From Desulfovirgula thermocuniculi DSM 16036 (GTDB lineage: Bacteria; Bacillota; Desulfotomaculia; Desulfotomaculales; Desulfovirgulaceae), in the NCBI RefSeq assembly GCF_000429345.1, contig NZ_AUBR01000006.1, forward strand, positions 1 through 64,000: a DNA stretch of 64,000 nt, in the 5' to 3' direction. Both the position numbers and the translations under genes were made by a program. This document shows positions 24,519 through 30,885 of this stretch, one piece after another (the first letter of the stretch is position 1; every line of letters begins with the position of its first letter). Under the pieces are notes generated by a model. It worked only from the letters and a program-made list of their open reading frames with translations, was not told the DNA's origin and did no database searches.

Positions 24519-25631
24519 ATGAAGAAACTTAAGGGGCTATATCCCAAGGTCTACGATTTCGAGAACCTTCTGGAGGCCTACAAGGAGGCCCGTAAATGCA
24601 AAAGGTTTCAGGACGAAGTCCTGGCGTTTACCCGCAACCTCGAGGAAAACCTGATCAGCATCCAGAACGAGCTAATCTGGAAAACCTACAAGGTGGGCCG
24701 ATACAGGGAATTTTTCGTCTACGACCCGAAGAAACGGCTGATTATGGCATTGCCATTTAAGGACCGGGTGGTCCAGTGGGCCATCTACAGGGTACTTAAC
24801 CCGCTTTTGGAGCGGCGTTATATCTCGGACAGTTATGCCTGCAGGGTGGGTTACGGGACCCACCGGGCAGCGGACAGACTTCAATACTGGCTCCGGTATC
24901 TGGCCAGAAGATACCCCAGGGTATACGTCCTTAAGCTGGACATAAGCAAGTATTTCTACCGGGTAGACCACGACGTTCTCATGGGGATCTTACGGCGGAT
25001 AATAGCCGACGAGGACATGCTCTGGCTGCTAGAGACCATCGTTCGGTCAGAGGACACCAAATTTGGCATCCCCCTGGGCGACCACGGCTTCGAGTGCGAG
25101 AGGGTCGAGGGGGTCGGGATGCCTATTGGCAACCTAACAAGTCAAATGTTTGCCAACCTCTACCTGAACGAGCTGGACCAATACGCCAAGCACGTTTTGA
25201 AAGTCCGGCATTATATCCGCTATATGGACGATGTAATCATTTTGCACCCGGACAAGAAATATCTCTGGCGACTCAAAGAAGAGATTGGTGCCTTTCTGCA
25301 GGACCATTTGCACCTGGTGCTCAACGACAAGACTACCGTCCGGACGGCGGACCAGGGGATTGACTTCTGTGGCTACCGGATATGGCCCACTCATAGGAAG
25401 CTCCGCAAAAGAACGGCCCTTAAAATGAAGCGGCGCCTGAAATACCTTCAGAGAGCCTATGCCCGGGGCGAGGTTGATTGGGAGGAGGTAAACGCCAGTG
25501 TTCAGAGCTACTTGGGCCTCTTAAAGCATTGCAACAGCTACAGGCTGCGGAAGAAGTTGTTTGACGATCTTGTTTTTGTACGAGGAGGGGATGCCGGTGA
25601 GCAAAACGATGATAACCTGGCCAAGGGGTGA
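24519..25631 (+). CDS. DGR reverse transcriptase
   Basis: 370 residues. RT motifs in order: motif A VLKLDISKYFYRVDHDVL with Asp141, the DGR-specific motif GMPIGNLTSQMFANLYL (GNLTSQ at 204-209), catalytic YMDD (235-238) in HYIRYMDDVIILH, and the thumb-side FCGYRIWPTHRKLRKR. The GNLTSQ motif and absence of maturase or endonuclease domains separate it from group II intron RTs. It copies TR RNA with frequent errors at adenine and sends the cDNA to VR. ATG 24519 follows AGAGGTGATG; the frame extends to 24483 without a ribosome site. Confidence 0.96.
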   Translation: MKKLKGLYPKVYDFENLLEAYKEARKCKRFQDEVLAFTRNLEENLISIQNELIWKTYKVGRYREFFVYDPKKRLIMALPFKDRVVQWAIYRVLNPLLERRYISDSYACRVGYGTHRAADRLQYWLRYLARRYPRVYVLKLDISKYFYRVDHDVLMGILRRIIADEDMLWLLETIVRSEDTKFGIPLGDHGFECERVEGVGMPIGNLTSQMFANLYLNELDQYAKHVLKVRHYIRYMDDVIILHPDKKYLWRLKEEIGAFLQDHLHLVLNDKTTVRTADQGIDFCGYRIWPTHRKLRKRTALKMKRRLKYLQRAYARGEVDWEEVNASVQSYLGLLKHCNSYRLRKKLFDDLVFVRGGDAGEQNDDNLAKG

Positions 25632-25636
25632 GGCTT

Positions 25637-25858
25637 ATGCCCGGGCCTGATCTCGCGCAATATGGTATTGCATTCTTCACGGTGGCAGGTTTGATTTTCT
25701 TGGTAGCCCAGTGGTTCAAGCAAAAGAGTGACCAGGAGTTAGCCGAGGTGGTCCAAAACAATACCAAAGCCTTAGAGCAGTTAACTACCTTGATCCAGGT
25801 GGCGTTAGCCCGGCAGGAGGCTAAGATAGACGAGTTGCTTGAGCGGGCGAGGCGGTGA
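25637..25858 (+). CDS. XhlA-like small membrane / coiled-coil lysis protein
   Basis: 73 residues from ATG 25637, behind GGGGTGAGG at the RT stop. One N-terminal transmembrane helix (YGIAFFTVAGLIFLVAQWF) is followed by a long charged coiled coil (DQELAEVVQNNTKALEQL, then RQEAKIDELLERARR). The layout is that of XhlA-type proteins in reverse order of helix and coil, so the family call is loose. Position between the DGR and the amidase suggests a lysis or membrane-attachment role. Confidence 0.55.
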   Translation: MPGPDLAQYGIAFFTVAGLIFLVAQWFKQKSDQELAEVVQNNTKALEQLTTLIQVALARQEAKIDELLERARR

Positions 25859-25863
25859 TAGTC

Positions 25864-26124
25864 ATGAAACCTTCCTTTTGGAGCCGCCCCTTCGAGCTTT
25901 CTTTCAAGGACGTGCTGGCGATAGCCTTTTCCAGCACGTTTCTTTATTTCTGCTGGCACGCTATGAGTAGTAAAGATGCCCTGGCGGTAGTGCAGACACT
26001 TATCCCGTTGATGGGGATAATCCTGGGCGGGTATTTTGTCCAGGAGAGCGCAACTATATGGTTCCAGCGCAGCCAGCGGGAGGTGAGTGGCAGTGAAAAT
26101 AATCGAAACCAATCTGAGATTTAA
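25864..26124 (+). CDS. small membrane protein of the lysis module, possible holin
   Basis: 86 residues. Two hydrophobic segments (VLAIAFSSTFLYFCWHAM and VVQTLIPLMGIILGGYFV) with a basic N-terminus and a charged C-terminal tail (FQRSQREVSGSENNRNQSEI) are consistent with a class II holin, which would release the amidase to the wall. ATG 25864 is chosen over GTG 25855. The gene overlaps the amidase start by 32 bases. Confidence 0.55.
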   Translation: MKPSFWSRPFELSFKDVLAIAFSSTFLYFCWHAMSSKDALAVVQTLIPLMGIILGGYFVQESATIWFQRSQREVSGSENNRNQSEI

Positions 26125-26740
26125 CCAACCCCTTGGGTACCGGTCCAGAACCGACTTTATAGTCCTGCACCACGCTGACGCCACCAACTGCACGGTGTGG
26201 GACGTGCACCAGTGGCACCTAAATAATGGCTGGGCTGGCATCGGGTACCACTATTTCATCACCAAGGCCGGCGAAATCTACCGCGGCCGGCCGCGGGACA
26301 CAATAGGTTCCCATTGTTACGGCTACAACAGCCGCAGCGTAGGCATCTGCTGTGAGGGCAACTTTGAGGAGGAATACATGCCTGCCGCCCAGTGGCGGGC
26401 CGTCCTCGAACTCGTGCGGGAACTTAAGCGCATCTACCCCGACGCCTGCGTCGTCGGCCACTGCGAGTTAAACTCCACGTCCTGTCCGGGACGGTATTTC
26501 CCACTGGAGGACATTAAGGCCGGCCGCGGGCCGGTGGAAGTAGTTAAGGAGGTAATATGGGGCATGTTCAAAGATGTTCCGAACGATCACTGGGCAAAGA
26601 ACAGCATCGAGCGGCTGGCCCAGTTGGGACTTCTGAAAGGGGACGAGTATGGCAATTTCCGTCCCGACGAGCCCGTGACCCGCGCGCAACTTGCCGCTGT
26701 GCTGGAGAGGTTGCTGAAGTTCCTCGGGAAGCTGGAGTGA
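26093..26740 (+). CDS. phage endolysin: N-acetylmuramoyl-L-alanine amidase (Amidase_2/PGRP) with SLH domain
   Basis: 215 residues. Residues ~15-150 are an Amidase_2 fold with zinc ligands in LHHAD and in the end motif CELNSTSCPGRYFP, plus GIGYHYFITKAGEIYRGRP and GSHCYGYNSRSVGICCEGNF. It cuts the amide between MurNAc and L-Ala. Residues ~160-215 are a single SLH domain (MFKDVPNDHWAKNSIERLAQ, then FRPDEPVTRAQLAAVLERLL), which binds pyruvylated wall polymers. GTG 26093 with GGGAGGTG 7 bases upstream is preferred over GTG 26087. No signal peptide, as for holin-dependent endolysins. Confidence 0.92.
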   Translation: MKIIETNLRFNQPLGYRSRTDFIVLHHADATNCTVWDVHQWHLNNGWAGIGYHYFITKAGEIYRGRPRDTIGSHCYGYNSRSVGICCEGNFEEEYMPAAQWRAVLELVRELKRIYPDACVVGHCELNSTSCPGRYFPLEDIKAGRGPVEVVKEVIWGMFKDVPNDHWAKNSIERLAQLGLLKGDEYGNFRPDEPVTRAQLAAVLERLLKFLGKLE

Positions 26741-26747
26741 TGGCACA

Positions 26748-26870
26748 ATGACTAACCACGAGCACTTGGAAGCTATACTGGAGTTTCTTCGCAGGGCAGA
26801 GGAGGCGGGATTTGACACCTCTGCCCTGCGCGTTTTTGCGCTTTCCCTCTATGGCGTACCTACTTCCTAA
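26748..26870 (+). CDS. 40-residue phage protein between endolysin and holin-like gene
   Basis: ATG 26748 to TAA 26868-26870. The peptide is a predicted amphipathic helical hairpin: HEHLEAILEFLRRAEEAGFD, then SALRVFALSLYGVPTS. Its codons look like those of neighbouring phage genes, and it fills a gap of otherwise unexplained sequence 7 bases after the endolysin stop. A ribosome site is poor, so it may be translated by coupling. Function unknown. Confidence 0.45.
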   Translation: MTNHEHLEAILEFLRRAEEAGFDTSALRVFALSLYGVPTS

Positions 26871-26892
26871 GACAAGAAAGGGGTGCCTATTT

Positions 26893-27132
26893 GTGCGGCC
26901 ATTACTGCAAAGACTCACGTCGAGAAAATTTATTTTGGCTCTTGTTGCGGCTTTGATAGCGTTTATTCAGGGCCTCTACCCTGACTTTCCGGGAGAGGCG
27001 GCAAAAACGGTGGTACTCGCCTTACTTGGTTATGTTGCTGCCGAAGCCGCTGTGGATGCCGCGGCTCAGTTAGCAAAATGGGCAACAAGCAAGCGGGGCG
27101 AAAACGATGTCAATACCAATGGAGGAGAGTAG
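26893..27132 (+). CDS. holin-like phage membrane protein
   Basis: 79 residues from GTG 26893, behind AAAGGGG. Two hydrophobic helices (KFILALVAALIAFIQGLY and TVVLALLGYVAAEAAVDAAA) joined by a short turn with PDFPGE, and a polar tail (WATSKRGENDVNTNGGE). The TSRKF ... AEAAVDA pattern recurs in lysis-module proteins of Firmicute phages, often annotated as holins. The open frame upstream of 26893 lacks a ribosome site and overlaps the 40-residue gene. Confidence 0.6.
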   Translation: MRPLLQRLTSRKFILALVAALIAFIQGLYPDFPGEAAKTVVLALLGYVAAEAAVDAAAQLAKWATSKRGENDVNTNGGE

Positions 27133-27325
27133 TTGTCCCTGCAGCCTGTGCGGGTGCGGTTGTGGGGCCCACGTAGAGTGTCCAGTACGGAAGGAACTGG
27201 CGCGGGCAGTTGAAGAGGCCCGCAAACTGCGTTTGGAGAACGAGCGGCTTAAGAAAGTTCTCGAAAACATCGCATTCAGTGCCAGTGCTGCGGTGATACC
27301 TCATGGCCCGTCCGACGTTCGATGA
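27107..27325 (+). CDS. Cys-rich small phage protein
   Basis: 72 residues from ATG 27107, overlapping the previous gene by 26 bases; ATG 27119 is an in-frame alternative. The N-terminus has six cysteines in a tight cluster (CPCSLCGCGCGAHVECP), likely a small zinc or disulfide knuckle, followed by a charged helix (RAVEEARKLRLENERLKKVL) resembling a leucine-zipper coil. Unknown function; a DNA- or protein-binding role is possible. Ends over the start of the deaminase remnant. Confidence 0.5.
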   Translation: MSIPMEESSCPCSLCGCGCGAHVECPVRKELARAVEEARKLRLENERLKKVLENIAFSASAAVIPHGPSDVR

Positions 27326-27599
27326 GATCTACATGGAAGTGACGGACGTGATTGCCCGCCGGTCCACCTGCCTGCGCAAGAAGGTGGGCGCGGTTATCGT
27401 GGTGGACCGGCGCATTCTCTCCCACGGCTACAACGGCGTTGTAAGCGGCGCACCCCACTGCTGCGACACCGGGCAGTGCCTCAAGGATCTGGCCGGCCGG
27501 GAGGACTACAAGCCCTGCGTGCACGCCGAGCAAAACGCCGTCACTGGGCACATTGGCAAGAAAGAAAATTGGTGCCCAATTGGTGCCCAAACGGGCTAA
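27303..27599 (+). pseudogene. dCMP/cytidine deaminase-like gene, C-terminally truncated
   Basis: 98 residues. The first ~80 match dCMP deaminases (ComEB type): PTFDEIYMEVTDVIARRSTC, LRKKVGAVIVVDRRILSHGY, NGVVSGAPHC and the zinc-binding/catalytic CVHAEQNAV. The PCxxC motif that supplies the other zinc ligands, and the ~50 residues around it, are absent; the frame instead runs through TGHIGKKENWCPIGAQTG and stops. It cannot form the complete zinc site, so it is probably inactive. The break lies ~100 bases from the attachment site, which suggests loss during an integration or module exchange. Confidence 0.75.
27567..27588 (+). repeat. two tandem 11-bp repeats near the attachment site
   Basis: AATTGGTGCCC occurs at 27567-27577 and again at 27578-27588 with no gap. 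Short direct repeats ~100 bases inside a tRNA attachment core are typical of arm-type integrase binding sites. Function is inferred from position. Confidence 0.5.
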
Positions 27600-27693
27600 A
27601 ACAAGCACAGTTTGACAATAAAGCTCTAATAAAAAACCTAGTCAAATCAAGGCTTTCCGGGTTCGCTTGTGGCAGGGCTAAGTGTTGTCTTAA

Positions 27694-27752
27694 GACTTAA
27701 AATCCCGGGGGCCGCGAGGCCCGTACCGGTTCGATTCCGGTCTCCGGCACCA
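27694..27752 (+). other. 3' half of a tRNA-Leu(TAA) gene: prophage right attachment site
   Basis: From the anticodon loop (GACTTAAAATCC, anticodon TAA at 27698-27700) through variable arm, T arm (CCGGTTCGATTCCGG) and acceptor 3' strand with encoded CCA (27750-27752). The sequence upstream cannot pair to form the 5' half of the anticodon or acceptor stems, so it is a remnant and not a working tRNA. This is the duplicated 3' end left by integration into tRNA-Leu; the intact tRNA should lie at the prophage's other end. Positions 27600-27693 hold A+T-rich sequence without a gene. Confidence 0.9.
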
Positions 27753-27770
27753 AAGAAAGCATTTTATTTT

Positions 27771-27815
27771 AATTTTTTTAGAGGGCACTTGAAAAAGTGC
27801 CCTCTAAAATTTTAG
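27771..27815 (+). terminator. bidirectional rho-independent terminator after the attachment site
   Basis: A perfect 10-bp stem (GAGGGCACTT 27781-27790 with 27795-27804, extended by T-A pairs) with a GAAA loop. It is flanked by a T-run on the left and TAAAATTTTA on the right, so it can stop transcripts in both directions. It shields the host genes from prophage transcripts. Confidence 0.85.
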
Positions 27816-27942
27816 GTGCCCGCTTGCTGCCCGGCAGGCCCCGCGATTTTTCCGCAAGGAAGCGTTCTGCTTGTGCTCTTGTGAGCCCTGTTATAAAAAA
27901 GAAAGGGCTAAAAAATTTCCCCACCTCGGGTTATATTTGGGT

Positions 27943-27948
27943 TATAAT
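27943..27948 (+). promoter_or_regulatory. probable -10 box upstream of the amidase gene
   Basis: TATAAT at 27943-27948 in the gap between terminator and gene, ~100 bases before ATG 28046. No good -35 box is seen at the right distance, so an activator or an alternative sigma factor may be involved. Confidence 0.4.
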
Positions 27949-28014
27949 AGGGAGAACGTATGTTTGCGGGCGAACGCATTTCCCGCGTCATAATTATACT
28001 TCCAGGAGGTGAAT

Positions 28015-28037
28015 CCGGCTCCCGGGAGGGGAGCCGG
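28015..28037 (+). promoter_or_regulatory. hairpin between ribosome site and start codon of the amidase
   Basis: Perfect 9-bp stem (CCGGCTCCC with GGGAGCCGG) and a five-base loop. It lies between the Shine-Dalgarno AGGAGGT (28004-28010) and ATG 28046. Unfolded the spacing is 35 bases, too long; folded it falls to about 12. Confidence 0.5.
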
Positions 28038-28045
28038 GGCTGGCC

Positions 28046-28732
28046 ATGCTCATCGTGCTAGATCCGGGGCACGGGGGACGGGACCCGGGGGCGGTGGCCT
28101 ATGCGTTAAAGGAAAAGGACATCACGCTGGTCCTGGCGCAGCGGGCCGCTTTCCTCTTGTCCGCCTACGAGGCGGAGGTCTTGCTTACCCGCTACGGGGA
28201 TGATGACGTTGACCTTTCCGCGCGGGCCGACCTGGCCAATCAAAAGCAGGCCGATTTCTTTTGCTCCCTGCACGTCAATGCCGGCGGCGGTACGGGCTTT
28301 GAAAGCTACATTCACCCGGCAGCCGCCCCGCGCACGAAGGCCCTGGCGCAGGTCGTACATGCCGAACTCGCCCGCTTTTATTTGCAGAGGGGGCTTCCAG
28401 ACCGGGGCCTGAAACGGGCAAACTTTGCCGTCCTCCGCGAAACCAACATGCCGGCCGTCCTTTTGGAAAACCTTTTTATAGATCACCCCCGGGATGCCGC
28501 TTTCCTGGCCGACGGCACTTTTTTGCAGGATCTCGCCGCTTCCCTCGCTTTCGCCCTCGTGAAGGCCCTGGGCCTAAAGGAGCGCAGCACCTGGGACCCT
28601 GCCGGCGAGATAAGGCGCCTGAAGGGGCGGGGGCTCATCACGGTGGACCACGACCCGCAGGCGCCCGTCACCTGGGGCGAATTGGCCACGGTCTTGAACC
28701 GGGTTTTGGACCGCTTTGGGGAAAGGGGCTAG
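28046..28732 (+). CDS. N-acetylmuramoyl-L-alanine amidase (Amidase_3, CwlC/CwlD-type)
   Basis: 228 residues. A zinc amidase cutting MurNAc-L-Ala bonds: IVLDPGHGGRDPGA with the first zinc His, SLHVNAGGGTGFE with the second, and LLENLFIDHPRDA carrying the conserved Glu. The last ~45 residues (DPAGEIRRLKGRGLI, then PVTWGELATVLNRVL) look like a degenerate SLH- or YvbJ-like end. There is no signal peptide, as in spore-cortex or mother-cell lytic amidases such as CwlC. First host gene after the prophage, with its own promoter region. Confidence 0.88.
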   Translation: MLIVLDPGHGGRDPGAVAYALKEKDITLVLAQRAAFLLSAYEAEVLLTRYGDDDVDLSARADLANQKQADFFCSLHVNAGGGTGFESYIHPAAAPRTKALAQVVHAELARFYLQRGLPDRGLKRANFAVLRETNMPAVLLENLFIDHPRDAAFLADGTFLQDLAASLAFALVKALGLKERSTWDPAGEIRRLKGRGLITVDHDPQAPVTWGELATVLNRVLDRFGERG

Positions 28733-28821
28733 AAAGGGGGCCCCCTTGGCCCGGTGTTTAAAAATGTGCTAAACTTATGGTGGCACGGCAAAAAATAAAC
28801 CAGGTAAAGAGGCGAGGGGAA

Positions 28822-29667
28822 ATGGACAAGGCGGCAAGGAATTGCGGGCCAAATGGCTGCGGGCAGGGGGAATCCCGGAGGCCGGAGGTTCTGCCCCCCA
28901 ATAAGGCCAGCGAAATCAAGCATGTGCTGGGGGTCATGAGCGGGAAGGGCGGTGTGGGCAAATCTTCGGTCAGCGCGCTGCTGGCCGTGGCCCTGCGCCG
29001 GCGGGGCTACGAGGTGGGCATCATGGACGCCGACATTACCGGGCCGAGCATCCCCAAGATTTTCGGCCTGGTGGACCGTCCGGAGCAGTTTGAGCGCTTT
29101 GTGCTGCCGGTCAGGAGCCTCTCGGGAATAAAGGTCATGTCCGTGAACCTCCTCCTCACGAGGGAGGACGAGCCGGTGATTTGGAGGGGTCCCATCCTGG
29201 CCGGGGCGGTAAGGCAATTCTGGACGGATGTGGCCTGGGGTCAGCTCGATTACCTGATCGTGGACATGCCCCCGGGTACCGGAGACGTGCCCCTTACGGT
29301 GATGCAGCAACTGCCCCTGGAGGGCATGGTCATCGTTTCCTCTCCCCAGGACCTGGCCATGATGGTGGTGAAGAAGGCCATCAACATGGCCCGGCTGGCC
29401 GAAGTGCCCATCCTGGGGCTGGTGGAAAACATGAGCTACCTGGTCTGCCCCCACTGCCACCGGGACGTCTACCCGTTTGGCAAAAGCCATGTGGTCGAGG
29501 CGGCAAGCGACAACGGCCTGCGCGTCCTGGCCGTACTGCCGGTGGACGAGAAGCTGGTGGAGCTGAGCGATGCGGGGCGCATCGAGGAATATGAAGGGGT
29601 GGCCCTCGAAAAGCTGACCCCGGTGGTGGAGGCCGTGGAGAAGATGAGCGGGGGCAGCCCGTCTTGA
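28822..29667 (+). CDS. mrp: Mrp/NBP35-type Fe-S cluster carrier P-loop ATPase
   Basis: 281 residues. Deviant Walker A VMSGKGGVGKSS, Walker B YLIVDMPPGTGD, the ADITGPSIPKIFG signature of Mrp proteins, and a CxxC (LVCPHCHRDVY) that binds a bridging 4Fe-4S cluster. An extra N-terminal Cys-rich segment (ARNCGPNGCG) recalls NBP35. It transfers Fe-S clusters to apo-proteins. ATG 28822 follows GAGGGGA; an in-frame ATG at 28777 lacks a ribosome site. HtrA follows 19 bases later. Confidence 0.92.
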   Translation: MDKAARNCGPNGCGQGESRRPEVLPPNKASEIKHVLGVMSGKGGVGKSSVSALLAVALRRRGYEVGIMDADITGPSIPKIFGLVDRPEQFERFVLPVRSLSGIKVMSVNLLLTREDEPVIWRGPILAGAVRQFWTDVAWGQLDYLIVDMPPGTGDVPLTVMQQLPLEGMVIVSSPQDLAMMVVKKAINMARLAEVPILGLVENMSYLVCPHCHRDVYPFGKSHVVEAASDNGLRVLAVLPVDEKLVELSDAGRIEEYEGVALEKLTPVVEAVEKMSGGSPS

Positions 29668-29686
29668 GGGAAAGGGTGATTAAAAA

Positions 29687-30829
29687 ATGCCTGGCTGGAA
29701 GCGTTCGCTGCTTTTTATCGCGCTGGCGGCGTTTGTTGCCGGCGTCATGTTTGCGGGAGGTTACTTGCTGGTTAACGATCTAAAATCCCACCGCATCGCG
29801 CCGCTCAACAATGTGGCCAGCGCCATGCCCGGCGTCAGCCCCGAGACCGTGGCCGATATTGTGGATAAGGCCGGCCCGGCGGTGGTGAAAATCGACACGG
29901 TGGTGGTGAGGGGAGGTTCGGGTCTGGACCCCTTCTTCGACGACCCGTTTTTCCGCCAGTTCTTCGGGCGTCCCTTCGGATTCGTGCAGCCCCACGAAGA
30001 GCACGGCCTCGGCTCCGGGTTCATCTTCTCCCCCGAGGGCTACATCATCACCAACGAGCACGTGATCAGCGGGGCGCAAAAAATTATGGTCACCATACAG
30101 GGCTTTGAAAAGCCCTTGGCGGCAAAAGTGGTGGGGGCCGACTACGACCTGGACCTGGCGGTAATCAAGGTCGACGCAGGCAGGCCGCTGCCCACCCTTC
30201 CCATGGGCGATTCCGACCAGACCAGGGTGGGGGAGTGGGTGGTTGCCATTGGCAACCCCTTCGGGCTTGACCACACCGTAACCGTGGGAGTGATCAGCGC
30301 CAAGGGCCGGCCGGTAACGGTGGAGAACCGCCACTACAAGAATCTCCTGCAGACGGATGCCTCCATCAACCCCGGCAACTCCGGGGGACCGCTCTTAAAC
30401 CTCAAGGGAGAGGTCATCGGCATCAACACGGCGGTGGCGCAGGCCCACGGCATCGGCTTTGCCATCCCGGCCAACACGGTGAAGGAAGTCCTGGACCAGT
30501 TGCTCAAGGGCAACAGCAGGAGCCGCCCGTGGCTGGGCATCCAGATGCAGTCGGTTACTCCGGAGGTGGCCGCCTACCTGGGCCTCCCCTCCGCAGAGGG
30601 CGTGCTGGTGGTGAACGTTATTCCGGGCAGCCCGGCGGATGAGGCGGGACTTGCCCGGGGTGATGTGATCCTGCAGGTCGACAACCAGAAGGTCAGGAAC
30701 TCCGAAGACCTCCTCAGCATTATCCAGCAGGGCAAGGTGGGCCAGAGGGTGAACCTGCAGGTTTTCCGCGGCGGCAGGGTGAGGGGCATAGCCGTTACCC
30801 TGGGCGAAAAGCCGCCGCAGTGGCGCTAA
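29687..30829 (+). CDS. htrA: HtrA/DegP-type membrane-anchored serine protease
   Basis: 380 residues. N-terminal transmembrane anchor (LLFIALAAFVAGVMFAGGYL), a trypsin-like domain with His125 (TNEHVIS), Asp156 (DLDLAVIKVD) and Ser232 (INPGNSGGPLL), and one PDZ domain at ~285-375 (VLVVNVIPGSPADEAGLARG). The linker FFDDPFFRQFFGRPFG is the usual HtrA loop. It degrades or refolds misfolded proteins outside the cytoplasmic membrane. Ends just before a terminator shared with the convergent acyl-CoA ligase. Confidence 0.93.
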   Translation: MPGWKRSLLFIALAAFVAGVMFAGGYLLVNDLKSHRIAPLNNVASAMPGVSPETVADIVDKAGPAVVKIDTVVVRGGSGLDPFFDDPFFRQFFGRPFGFVQPHEEHGLGSGFIFSPEGYIITNEHVISGAQKIMVTIQGFEKPLAAKVVGADYDLDLAVIKVDAGRPLPTLPMGDSDQTRVGEWVVAIGNPFGLDHTVTVGVISAKGRPVTVENRHYKNLLQTDASINPGNSGGPLLNLKGEVIGINTAVAQAHGIGFAIPANTVKEVLDQLLKGNSRSRPWLGIQMQSVTPEVAAYLGLPSAEGVLVVNVIPGSPADEAGLARGDVILQVDNQKVRNSEDLLSIIQQGKVGQRVNLQVFRGGRVRGIAVTLGEKPPQWR

Positions 30830-30838
30830 ACAATGAAA

Positions 30839-30862
30839 AGGGAACCGGTAACCCGGTTCCCT
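30839..30862 (+). terminator. terminator between convergent htrA and acyl-CoA ligase genes
   Basis: A perfect 10-bp stem AGGGAACCGG with CCGGTTCCCT and a four-base loop, followed by ATTTTG; preceded by AAAA, so it may serve both strands. Confidence 0.8.
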
Positions 30863-30885
30863 ATTTTGATGCTCCCGCACCCGCA

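Larger units (their letters stand above)
273..27752 (+). mobile_element. contractile-tailed (Xkd/PBSX-like) prophage, right-hand part
   Basis: All genes run on the plus strand in the usual order terminase, portal, protease, capsid, connectors, sheath, tube, chaperone, tape measure, baseplate, fibres, lysis. A tail sheath plus XkdP/Q/R/S/T/U-like baseplate proteins indicate a contractile tail. The right boundary is set by the 3' half of a tRNA-Leu gene (27694-27752), the usual footprint of tyrosine-integrase insertion. The left end, with integrase, repressor, replication genes, small terminase and the intact tRNA copy, lies outside the window or has been lost: the first ~270 bases look foreign to the phage. 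Apart from the broken terminase and deaminase the structural genes are open, so the tail could still be made. Confidence 0.85.

Noticed and set aside
24519-25631. Group II intron or retron reverse transcriptase
   Set aside because: No maturase or HNH part and no intron or msr/msd structure; the GNLTSQ motif and the TR/VR pair show a DGR enzyme.
27661-27752. A complete tRNA-Leu gene
   Set aside because: The 5' strands of the acceptor, D and anticodon stems are absent; only the 3' half from the anticodon on matches.
27797-28012. 71-codon plus-strand frame after the attachment site
   Set aside because: It runs through a terminator and a promoter region, has no ribosome site and no protein-like composition.
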